DNA of 7,243 bases from Planctomycetota bacterium (GTDB lineage: Bacteria; Planctomycetota; J058; J103). This document shows, one piece after another, positions 1-7,243 of this stretch. A model generated the notes under the pieces. It searched no databases. It worked only from the letters and a program-made list of their open reading frames with translations, and had not been told where the DNA came from. The stretch covers positions 1 through 7,243 of the forward strand of contig RFJN01000172.1 in assembly GCA_003694875.1 (NCBI GenBank), given 5' to 3'. The position numbers were made by a program, and so were the translations under genes. Numbering within the stretch: the first letter of the stretch is position 1; the number at the start of each line of letters is the position of its first letter.

Positions 1-274
<274 letters not shown>

Positions 275-310
275 GGGTCACGACTCCCCGGAGATCGACC
301 GCATGCCGCC

Positions 311-338
311 ATCCTAGGGGTGAGGACGGCAAGATCAA
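311..338 (-). promoter_or_regulatory. Candidate sigma-70-like promoter for the left-edge lipoprotein-like gene
   Basis: Read on the minus strand, TTGATC (333-338) and TAGGAT (311-316) each match four of six bases of the -35 and -10 consensus and are 16 bases apart. Transcription would start near 304, leaving a leader of about 30 bases before the ATG at 274. The location suits the gene, but weak matches occur by chance, so this is only a candidate. Confidence 0.25.
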
Positions 339-370
339 TGGCGGGGGAAGTGCACCGCAGCGAAAGGCGC

Positions 371-437
371 TCGATTGAATCGATCGGTTGGCTTGTATGA
401 CGCGGTGTGTCAGGGTGTTGCGTTCGAACGGTGTTGC
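371..437. promoter_or_regulatory. Cluster of palindromes and direct repeats in the divergent intergenic region
   Basis: This block lies between the divergent lipoprotein genes and is less GC-rich than its surroundings. It holds a perfect 13-bp inverted repeat, TCGATTGAATCGA (371-383, arms of 6 with one central base); a perfect 10-bp palindrome, CGTTCGAACG (421-430); and an 8-bp direct repeat, GGTGTTGC, at 414-421 and 430-437 that flanks the palindrome with a 16-bp period. A related GGTGTGTC is at 404-411. A GG-N10-GC arrangement (GG 390-391, GC 402-403, within TTGGC...ACGC) is a weak sigma-54 match. Such symmetry is typical of dimeric regulator sites. The likely role is control of the gene at 495, perhaps also of the divergent gene; no specific regulator can be named. 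Confidence 0.35.
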
Positions 438-480
438 CGTGTGGCGGATTCGACGCTAGCATGCGTCCCTGCAACGAGGC

Positions 481-486
481 GGGGAG
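481..486 (+). promoter_or_regulatory. Shine-Dalgarno site that sets the start of the 613-residue lipoprotein
   Basis: GGGGAG sits 8 bases before the ATG at 495. The reading frame is open further upstream to a possible TTG start at 375, but that would put 40 residues without signal character before the signal peptide. The site and the signal peptide together favour 495. Confidence 0.65.
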
Positions 487-494
487 CGACCGGT

Positions 495-2336
495 ATGGGG
501 TCGAACGTCGGCGGTCGTGCGGCGCTTGCGCTGGTGTGTGCGCTGCTGTCGGTCGCGGGCTGTGCGCGCTCGGGCGGTGGCGGAGCCGGTGCGCACGCGG
601 GCGCGAGCGGTGCGGCCGGACAGGGCACGGGCGTGCTCGCGCAGCGGGCGGCAGCGTTCGAGGACCGCATGCAGCGGTTGCACCTCGGGCAGTTTGGCCT
701 GGTGGCCGACGTGAAGCTCGATGCAAGCGGCCAGGTGATCGCTCGCGGGGGCCCGAGCCGGCCGTTGTGGACGGGCGTGTATGCAGCGGCACAGGCCATG
801 CGCTGGAAGGCGACGCGCGATCCCGCGGCGCATGCCGCCATGGAGCGTGCGCTGTGGTCGTTGCACCACCTCGCGCAGATCGTGGGGATCCCCGGTGTGA
901 TCGCGCGCGGCTACGACGTGCCGAGCCTCGAACCCAACGGGATCCCCGCCACGACACCGGGCTACGTGGGCTACAACTACGACCGCGGAAAGCCCTCGCG
1001 CGACCAGTACACCGGCTGGTTCTTCGGGCTGGCGATCGCCTATGACGAGGTGACCGATCCCGCCCTGCGCTCGGCGTTGCAGGACGATTGCCGCGCGATC
1101 GCGCAGCTTCTCGAACAGCACGACCTCGCGCCGGTGGTCGCCTGGGACGGACGGCAGCAGGAACTGTTCGACCTCAACCCCGGCGCGACGCGGGCACGCA
1201 CGATCACGCCGCAGGAGTGGGCGCGGGTCGACGACTTTCCGCTCAACCTGATCGTGAAGGCGGTGCCCTACGACCCGCAGATCGCCGCGGCGCTCGCGCA
1301 GATCCAGCTCCCGCCGGTGCGCGCCGGAGAGGCGGCGCGTGCGGTCATGTTCCTGACCGTGGCCGCGTACGTGACCGGAGATCCCGCGATCCGCGCCTAC
1401 CGGGACCGGCTGCTGTGGGGGCCGAAGGACTTCGCGACCGTGGTCTCCCGCTACACGCTTGTGTTCGACGACGCCTGCAACGGCCGCAACATGGCGGCGG
1501 TGCGCACGATCCTCGGCGATCTCGGCACGACCGTCGCGCGCTTCGTCGACATCCTGCTGCAGGCGCAGGGCCGCAGTGCGTGGGTGCGAGCGCTCGCCCA
1601 GCCGCTCGTGGGCGGGATCACCTCGTGGATCATGAACCAGGTCGTCGACCTGTTCGAGTTCCTCACCAACCCGAACAACCAGCAGCGGATCGATCGCGTC
1701 CGGCGCAACCTCGCGCTCGCCTCGACGCTGCTGCGTCTGGTCGGCTACGGCGGACTCGCGGACGAGATCGACCGGTTCCTCCACACCTACGGACCGCACC
1801 TCAACCGGCAGGGATTGCGGGAGCTCGCCGACGCCATGCGCGCCTACAACGGCTTCAACCTGAGTCTCCTCGCCGACGTCGGGGTGCTCGCGGTCGAGCA
1901 GGATCCGGCGATCCGCGCGATCTTCCAGGACGAACTCGATCGCCGCTGGTGGTATGTCCGGACCGAGAAGAACGCGTGGTTCAACGTGCTGCACGCCCGC
2001 TACGGCAGCGCCCCCGGACCGCAGGACCTCCCCGACGCGATCGAGAGCCTGCGCCGCTACTGGAGCGATCCGTGGTTGTGGTCGGTCGACAACTCGGGCT
2101 GGCCGGGGCTGCGGGTGACCGTGTGGCCCGACCGCTTTGGCCGGGTGGGCAACCGGGCCGCCGAACCGGTCGCGTTCCCGATCGACGTGCGCCAGCCGCA
2201 CCTGTTCCCCTGGCAGAACCACCCGCGCGAGATCGTTTCCCGCGGCCACGACCCCGACGTCAAGATCGCGCCGCTCGGCTACCTCGCACCGTACTGGTTC
2301 GCTCGCGAGATGGGCGCGCTCGGCCCGGCGGACTGA
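495..2336 (+). CDS. Large lipoprotein of unrecognised family, probably an alpha-helical toroid-like fold
   Basis: 613 residues. The N-terminus is a lipoprotein signal: a hydrophobic segment (about residues 9-19) followed by lipobox VAGC at 20-23, so Cys23 is the predicted lipidated residue. Ala at +2 would favour outer-membrane sorting if the host uses the Lol rule. A Gly/Ala/Ser-rich linker (about 26-45) follows. The body is mostly helical and carries a recurring hairpin-like pattern: DPAAH (D109), DPALR (D188), DPAIR (D296) and DPAIR (D470), each followed by a helix. Aromatic-Gly stretches precede the first two (WTGVY at 92-96, DQYTGWFFG at 170-178). The C-terminus ends with LAPYWFAREMG. 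Repeated helical hairpins with conserved Trp/Asp recall alpha/alpha-toroid carbohydrate-active proteins, but I cannot assign a family or catalytic residues. Function is unknown; a role with envelope or extracellular polysaccharide is only a guess. It is followed by the secreted-protein gene at 2506. Confidence 0.9.
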   Translation: MGSNVGGRAALALVCALLSVAGCARSGGGGAGAHAGASGAAGQGTGVLAQRAAAFEDRMQRLHLGQFGLVADVKLDASGQVIARGGPSRPLWTGVYAAAQAMRWKATRDPAAHAAMERALWSLHHLAQIVGIPGVIARGYDVPSLEPNGIPATTPGYVGYNYDRGKPSRDQYTGWFFGLAIAYDEVTDPALRSALQDDCRAIAQLLEQHDLAPVVAWDGRQQELFDLNPGATRARTITPQEWARVDDFPLNLIVKAVPYDPQIAAALAQIQLPPVRAGEAARAVMFLTVAAYVTGDPAIRAYRDRLLWGPKDFATVVSRYTLVFDDACNGRNMAAVRTILGDLGTTVARFVDILLQAQGRSAWVRALAQPLVGGITSWIMNQVVDLFEFLTNPNNQQRIDRVRRNLALASTLLRLVGYGGLADEIDRFLHTYGPHLNRQGLRELADAMRAYNGFNLSLLADVGVLAVEQDPAIRAIFQDELDRRWWYVRTEKNAWFNVLHARYGSAPGPQDLPDAIESLRRYWSDPWLWSVDNSGWPGLRVTVWPDRFGRVGNRAAEPVAFPIDVRQPHLFPWQNHPREIVSRGHDPDVKIAPLGYLAPYWFAREMGALGPAD

Positions 2337-2362
2337 ATTGCCACCTGCCGGGGCGACGCCGC

Positions 2363-2382
2363 CCACCGGGGCGCGCCGGTGG
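2363..2382 (+). terminator. GC-rich hairpin downstream of the large lipoprotein gene
   Basis: CCACCGG (2363-2369) and CCGGTGG (2376-2382) form a perfect 7-bp stem with a 6-base loop, starting 26 bp after the stop codon at 2336. No T-run follows, so this is not a classical intrinsic terminator. It could slow transcription, protect an mRNA 3' end, or be chance in GC-rich DNA. Confidence 0.25.
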
Positions 2383-2436
2383 CGCCGCCGGGTGAGGCCG
2401 GCAGCCCGCACGTGGTCCGATGCGCATGGCTGCCCG

Positions 2437-2463
2437 TTGCGCGCCCCTGCCGTCCCCGATACT
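2437..2463 (+). promoter_or_regulatory. Weak sigma-70-like promoter candidate for the secreted-protein gene
   Basis: TTGCGC (2437-2442) and GATACT (2458-2463, four of six -10 matches) are 15 bases apart, shorter than the preferred 17. They lie 43-69 bp before the ATG at 2506. The 169-bp gap would allow an independent promoter, but co-transcription with the upstream lipoprotein gene is equally possible. Confidence 0.2.
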
Positions 2464-2505
2464 CTGGACCTGTGGGGCGTTTGACCAGGGCGGGAGGGGA
2501 CGGCC

Positions 2506-3351
2506 ATGCAAGGCAAGTGGGTCGGCCGGTGCCGGGCGCTGGCGTTCGGGGTACTCCTCACGGTGGGGACCGGGATCGCGCACGCGGCGGGAGACGCCGA
2601 GCGGCCGATCCGCACCGACCGCGACGGTGTCTACGAGGCCGGGCCGTGGCGCTACACGTTGCGCATCACGAACCGAGGCACCCGGAGCCAGGGAACCCAC
2701 GGCACGTTGTTCTACGCCGGTCGCGAGGTGCCCGAGCCGGCGCACCGCAACGACTACTACGTGACGCCCTTCGGCAAGCTCTACTGGGTGGGCGATCCCC
2801 CGCTGCTCTTCGGCGCGCACGGCTGGATGCCGAAGCCGCGGCCGAGCGATCCCGTCGGTACGCAGCTTCCCGACCCGGCGACGCTTGCACGGCGGCGGTT
2901 CGAGGTCCGGCTCGCGGTGCTCGCGCCCGGCGGAGACGGCGACAAGTTGCCGGACGGCTGGATCCAGACGACGCTCGAGCGCGTCGGCGCCCCCACGACG
3001 CTGCAACGCGGTCCGTGGCGCACGCTCGGCAGCTCGTGGCTCGTGGTGCACGACAGTCGCCACTACGGCTGGTTCCGGTTGCGTCGCGGCAAGGACGGCC
3101 CCTGGCACGCACCGGTGCTCGAGGTGGAGTACAGCGGCTCGCTCGAGACGCTCGGACGCAGGCCCGAAACGGCCGATCTCCTGCGGCCTTCACCGCCCGG
3201 CGGAGAGCCCGCGCGCATGGCACTGCCGCCGCAACCGGGCGCGCACCGCCTGCTGCACTGGAAGAGCGACAGCCGCTTCGGTCCGTTCGAGCGCTACGTC
3301 GCGATCGAGGTCCGTGCGGTCCCGACAGGCGGCGCCGACAACGCCCGCTGA
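2506..3351 (+). CDS. Secreted protein of unknown function
   Basis: 281 residues with a strong Shine-Dalgarno site (GGAGG, 2493-2497, 8 bases before ATG). The N-terminus is a standard Sec signal peptide: basic n-region (K4, R8, R10), hydrophobic core about 11-24, and an AHA|A cleavage site after residue 27. There is no lipobox, so the mature protein of about 254 residues should be released to the periplasm or beyond. It contains no cysteine and no further membrane segment. It is rich in Trp/Tyr/Phe and Arg/Gly, with alternating polar-hydrophobic strands such as WRYTLRITNRG, WLVVHDSRHYGWFRLRRG and RYVAIEVRAV, suggesting a beta-rich fold. The middle (about 100-135) is Pro/Asp-rich. I recognise no known domain or catalytic motif. 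It lies in the same direction as the lipoprotein gene at 495, so the two may act together at the envelope; this is inference. Confidence 0.88.
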   Translation: MQGKWVGRCRALAFGVLLTVGTGIAHAAGDAERPIRTDRDGVYEAGPWRYTLRITNRGTRSQGTHGTLFYAGREVPEPAHRNDYYVTPFGKLYWVGDPPLLFGAHGWMPKPRPSDPVGTQLPDPATLARRRFEVRLAVLAPGGDGDKLPDGWIQTTLERVGAPTTLQRGPWRTLGSSWLVVHDSRHYGWFRLRRGKDGPWHAPVLEVEYSGSLETLGRRPETADLLRPSPPGGEPARMALPPQPGAHRLLHWKSDSRFGPFERYVAIEVRAVPTGGADNAR

Positions 3352-3503
3352 GCGATCGCCCCCCGCGCCGGTCGTGCTCGGCCCCCGCGGGGCGTTCGGT
3401 CGCGAACGGGGCAGGTGCGAACGAAACAGGAGGGGGTGGGAGGAACAAGGGGCCCGGGAAACCCGGATCTGCCACCACCTCGAGAAGCGCGTTCGTTACG
3501 ACG

Positions 3504-3531
3504 GCTTCGTTGTTGTCCTTGCGAAGCTTTT
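3504..3531 (+). terminator. Possible intrinsic terminator for the plus-strand genes
   Basis: GCTTCG (3504-3509) pairs with CGAAGC (3522-3527) across a 12-base loop and is followed directly by TTTT (3528-3531). The orientation fits termination of plus-strand transcription from the gene ending at 3351. The stem is short, the loop large and the T-run only four, so confidence is modest. It is the only hairpin in the region with a T-run on the appropriate side. Confidence 0.3.
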
Positions 3532-3567
3532 CATGGTCGAATCGGGCCGGTGTGCGGTTTGCGAAGC
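3519..3567. repeat. Pair of 9-bp direct repeats, 40 bp apart
   Basis: TTGCGAAGC occurs at 3519-3527 and again at 3559-3567. The first copy overlaps the right arm of the terminator-like hairpin. The 40-bp spacing is near four helical turns, which would suit two protein sites on one DNA face, but a pair of 9-mers may also be coincidental. Confidence 0.4.
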
Positions 3568-3763
3568 ACGGAGCGAACGGAGCGTCGCGCCCACGACGTC
3601 GCCGCGCGTCGCCTCGCCACGCACCCTGGTGGGCTGGACGCGTAGTGCCCATCGCCTCCCGGCGCCGCTGTCCCCCATCCACGGCACTGGCGGCGGCTCC
3701 GCATGATGGTGGCTTCGAAACCGCGGAAGTCGGGCCGGCCGGGTGGTGGATCCGGGTGGGCGC

Positions 3764-5209
<1,446 letters not shown>

Positions 5210-5228
5210 GGGCTCTCTCCTTCCCCCT

Positions 5229-6878
5229 TCAGGCCGCCGCCTCCCGCGGCGCCGAACTCTCGGCCACCGCCGGTCCGGCCGCGGCGGCGTCCTCGAGCAC
5301 CACCGTGAACCGGCTGCCGCGACCGGGTTCCGATTCCACCTCGATCCGACCCCGCATCCGCGTCACCAGCGTGTGGCAGATGCTCAGCCCCAGCCCCGTG
5401 CCCTCGCCGACAGGCTTCGTGGTGAAGAACGGATCGAACACCTTGGCGAGCACCTCCGGCGGCATGCCCTTGCCGGTGTCGCGGATCTCGATCCGCTGCG
5501 TGCCGTTCTCGCCCGCCGCCGTGCAGATCGTGATCCGCCCGCTCGGGGTCTCGATCGCATCGAATGCGTTCTCGATCAGGTTCACGAGCACGTGCTCGAG
5601 GTGCGCGCGGTCGACGAGCGCCGGACCGAGTTCGGGATCGAGATCGAGCAGCACCGCGACGTCGCGTCCGCGCGCCCGGTGCTCGATCAGCGGCAGCACA
5701 CCCTGCACGATGGGACCGAGCGGAAGCGGCCGCAGATCGAACGGCGCCGGACGCGCGAAGCGCAGCAGCTGGTTCAGGATGCGCTTGCAGCGGTAGGCCT
5801 GCTCCTCGATCGTGCGCAGCGAGTCGGGAAAGTCGGCGAACGCCGGCTGCGCGCGCAGGGTCGGTGCCGCGGCGAGCTGCAGCAGGTCCTCCGCGTAGCC
5901 CGCGATCGAGGCGAGCGGGTTGTTGAGTTCGTGCGCGAGCCCCGCCGCGAGCCGCCCCGTCGCCGCGAGCTTCTCCGCCGCGAGCAACTGGTCGTGCGCC
6001 CGCTCGAGCTCGCGCTGCTTGTCCGCGACGCGTCGCTCGAGCTCGTGCGCCCAGCGCTCGAGTTCGGCGCGCTGCCGCTCGAGCACCTCGTTCTGCGCGC
6101 GCACCGAGCGCTGGTAGCCGAGCATGAGACGGTAGATGTGGTTGCGTGCCCGCATGAGATCGCCAAGCTCGTCGTCCGGGATCGCGCGGTCGGGGATCAG
6201 TGCCCCCGCCTCGTCGCCCGCCACCACCGCGCGGTTCGCACGGGCGAGCGCCTCGAAGGGGCGCAGCAGGATGCGGTGCGCGCCCACGATCGTGACCAGT
6301 CCCACGAGCAGCACCGCACCGAGCGCGAGCCCCGAGGCGAGCAGCGCGAAGCGCGCGAGTTCGGCGCGGGACGCGGCGGCCGGGGTCGTGACGAGCAGCC
6401 AGCCCACCGGCGCCGGGTCGCTGCCGGTGCGCAGCGGCGAGAGCAGCGCGAGCCGGCCGAACCCGCTTGCGAGCTCGCGACCCCGCGCGTGCGCCTCCTG
6501 CGCACGCTCGAACAGCGCGCGCGCGGTGGCGAGATCGGCGGTCGAGGTCACCGGCAGTCCGGCCGCGTCGAAGACCGCCACCTCGCTCGCCGCGGGGGCC
6601 TCGAGCTGCGCGAGGTAGGCGGCGAAGGCCGACAGCGACGTCGGAGCGCCAGGCCGCTGCGGTGGCGCACCGAGCCCCGCGCACCAGCCGTGCTCGAGCC
6701 ACTGCGCGCGTTCGCGAAGCTGCGCCACGGTGGCGCGTCGCTGGTGCTCGCGGAAGCGCTCGATCAGCGGCCCGAGCGCGAGAGCGTGTGCCGCGAGGAT
6801 CGCGACCGAGAGAAGAACGATCAGCTTCGAGACGAGCGAGCGGCGCGGCCGCCGCCTCGGCGGACGAGCGGCGTTCAC
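5229..6878 (-). CDS. Membrane sensor histidine kinase (NtrB/ZraS-like type)
   Basis: 549 residues. A basic N-terminus precedes transmembrane segment 1 (about 15-38), a periplasmic sensor region of about 135 residues (39-174), transmembrane segment 2 (about 175-200) and a HAMP-type linker (about 203-255). A charged Glu/Arg coiled coil (about 256-303) leads to the phosphorylation site in LAAGLAHELNNPL (H316). The catalytic domain has the N box around N437 (LIENAFDAI), G1 DTGKGM (467-472), F box FDPFFTTK (481-488) and G2 GEGTGLGLSI (491-500). All boxes are intact, so it should be an active kinase that phosphorylates D80 of the downstream regulator. No cytoplasmic PAS domain is evident; the sensor contains a PAS/Cache-like strand (EVAVFDAAGLPV) but is not assignable. 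The start is GTG, with GAGGAA (6887-6892) 8 bases upstream, and it overlaps the TPR gene stop by 4 bp (GTGA), implying translational coupling. The ligand is unknown. Confidence 0.96.
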   Translation of the reverse strand: MNAARPPRRRPRRSLVSKLIVLLSVAILAAHALALGPLIERFREHQRRATVAQLRERAQWLEHGWCAGLGAPPQRPGAPTSLSAFAAYLAQLEAPAASEVAVFDAAGLPVTSTADLATARALFERAQEAHARGRELASGFGRLALLSPLRTGSDPAPVGWLLVTTPAAASRAELARFALLASGLALGAVLLVGLVTIVGAHRILLRPFEALARANRAVVAGDEAGALIPDRAIPDDELGDLMRARNHIYRLMLGYQRSVRAQNEVLERQRAELERWAHELERRVADKQRELERAHDQLLAAEKLAATGRLAAGLAHELNNPLASIAGYAEDLLQLAAAPTLRAQPAFADFPDSLRTIEEQAYRCKRILNQLLRFARPAPFDLRPLPLGPIVQGVLPLIEHRARGRDVAVLLDLDPELGPALVDRAHLEHVLVNLIENAFDAIETPSGRITICTAAGENGTQRIEIRDTGKGMPPEVLAKVFDPFFTTKPVGEGTGLGLSICHTLVTRMRGRIEVESEPGRGSRFTVVLEDAAAAGPAVAESSAPREAAA

Positions 6879-7243
6879 GGCTTGTGTTCCTCGATTTCGG
6901 CGAGCAGCCGCTGCGCCGCCGCACGGTCGGGATCCCCCTCGGGCAGCCGCTCGAGCGCGCGCCGCAGCGCGCTGGCCGCCTCGGCCGGTCGGTCGAGCGC
7001 GAGCAGCGCGAGCGCACGGTTGAGGTGCGCCTCGGCGAGCTGCGGATCGATCGCGACGCAGCGATCGAGATGCTCGAGCGCCTTGCGAGGCTCCTGCGCC
7101 CGCAGGTAGATCCGCCCGAGGTTGTTGAGCGTGCGCGCGTGCCGCGGATCGATCTCGAGCACCCGCTCGTACTCGTCGATCGCGAAGAGGTAGTCGCCGA
7201 AGCGCTCGGCGAGCAGCGCGTAGTTGTAGCGCAGATCGGCCGA
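6875..7243 (-). CDS. TPR-repeat protein (partial, N-terminus off the window)
   Basis: The last 122 residues are present; the frame stays open to the right edge, so a shorter version starting at an internal GTG (7162) is not needed. Three consecutive 34-residue tetratricopeptide repeats fill window residues 2-35, 36-69 and 70-103, with the usual pattern (NYALLAERFGDYLFAIDEYERV, shown in part: Y-A-L...G-Y...A; NLGRIYL...KALEHL; NRALALL...EAASAL) and inter-repeat IDP turns (EIDPRH, AIDPQL). A short charged C-terminal helix ends in EEHKP. TPR domains bind other proteins; there is no enzymatic signature in the visible part. The stop overlaps the kinase GTG start by 4 bp, so the two are co-translated and this protein may be an accessory to the signalling system. 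Whether it is membrane-anchored or exported depends on the missing N-terminus. Confidence 0.92.
   Translation of the reverse strand, partial: SADLRYNYALLAERFGDYLFAIDEYERVLEIDPRHARTLNNLGRIYLRAQEPRKALEHLDRCVAIDPQLAEAHLNRALALLALDRPAEAASALRRALERLPEGDPDRAAAQRLLAEIEEHKP

Larger units (their letters stand above)
3352..3763. other. 412-bp convergent intergenic region without a convincing gene
   Basis: The region lies between two converging stop codons (plus-strand gene at 2506, minus-strand regulator at 3764). Frames open through it are extensions of shadows from neighbouring genes, lack a good ribosome site with a plausible start, and show no recognisable protein. Part of it (about 3484-3545) is visibly less GC-rich than the genes. 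It holds a short stem CCGGG-AAA-CCCGG (3454-3466), a CGTTCG/CGAACG hairpin with a 4-base loop (3393-3408), a terminator-like hairpin (3504-3531) and a 9-bp direct repeat (3519 and 3559). It could carry terminators, a small RNA or decayed sequence; none is established. Confidence 0.6.

Noticed and set aside
375..494. N-terminal extension of the large lipoprotein from a TTG codon
   Set aside because: The 40 added residues would bury the signal peptide, no good ribosome site precedes the TTG, and the ATG at 495 has GGGGAG at 8 bases.
2427..2442. TGGC...TTGC resembling a sigma-54 promoter before the secreted-protein gene
   Set aside because: The GG-to-GC spacing is 9 bases rather than 10, and sigma-54 promoters tolerate little change in this spacing.
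456..2615. 719-codon open frame on the minus strand opposite the large lipoprotein gene
   Set aside because: Long antisense frames are expected in GC-rich genes with strong third-position bias. Its translation is Arg/Val/His-rich without domains, and it spans the coherent lipoprotein gene and part of the next one.
3454..3466. CCGGG-AAA-CCCGG hairpin as a terminator
   Set aside because: Only five base pairs and no T-run on either strand; listed only as content of the gap.
3548..3562. Second GG-N10-GC match with TTTGC, plus strand, in the 412-bp gap
   Set aside because: The -24 part (CCGGTG) is poor and no plus-strand gene lies downstream before the converging operon, so there is nothing sensible for it to drive.

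Overview
The window is strongly GC-rich throughout, with intron-free genes, Shine-Dalgarno sites, bacterial signal peptides and a two-component system built around sigma-54-type activation. This fits a high-GC Gram-negative bacterium, perhaps a deltaproteobacterium or myxobacterium-like lineage or an uncultured relative. That placement is inferred from composition and gene types only; no taxonomic marker is present.

Left half (1-3351): three genes for exported proteins of unrecognised family. A lipoprotein-like gene runs off the left edge on the minus strand (1-274) and carries a perfect 17-unit AAC repeat encoding 17 consecutive asparagines. Across a 220-bp divergent intergenic region lies a plus-strand gene (495-2336) for a 613-residue lipoprotein. 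It is rich in helical hairpins with a recurring Asp-Pro-Ala motif and may be an alpha/alpha toroid. It is followed at 169 bp by a gene (2506-3351) for a 281-residue secreted protein with a Sec signal peptide and a probably beta-rich mature part.

Middle (3352-3763): a 412-bp stretch with no convincing gene, holding a terminator-like hairpin, a 9-bp direct repeat and several CGAACG/CGTTCG motifs. It separates the exported-protein genes from a convergent minus-strand operon.

Right half (3764-7243, minus strand): a compact operon read right to left. It encodes a TPR-repeat protein (partial, enters from the right edge), a membrane histidine kinase whose GTG start overlaps the TPR stop by 4 bp, and, 19 bp later, an NtrC-type response regulator (receiver, AAA+ and Fis-like DNA-binding domains). 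The kinase should sense something in the envelope, phosphorylate the regulator on Asp80, and the regulator should activate sigma-54 promoters. Its sigma-54 contact loop reads GAYTGA instead of the usual GAFTGA. Whether the neighbouring exported-protein genes are its targets cannot be decided here: only weak GG-N10-GC matches were found.

I found no rRNA, tRNA, CRISPR array, insertion sequence, phage gene or clear sign of recent transfer. The least explained items are the two unrecognised exported proteins, the polyasparagine repeat and the motif cluster in the divergent intergenic region.
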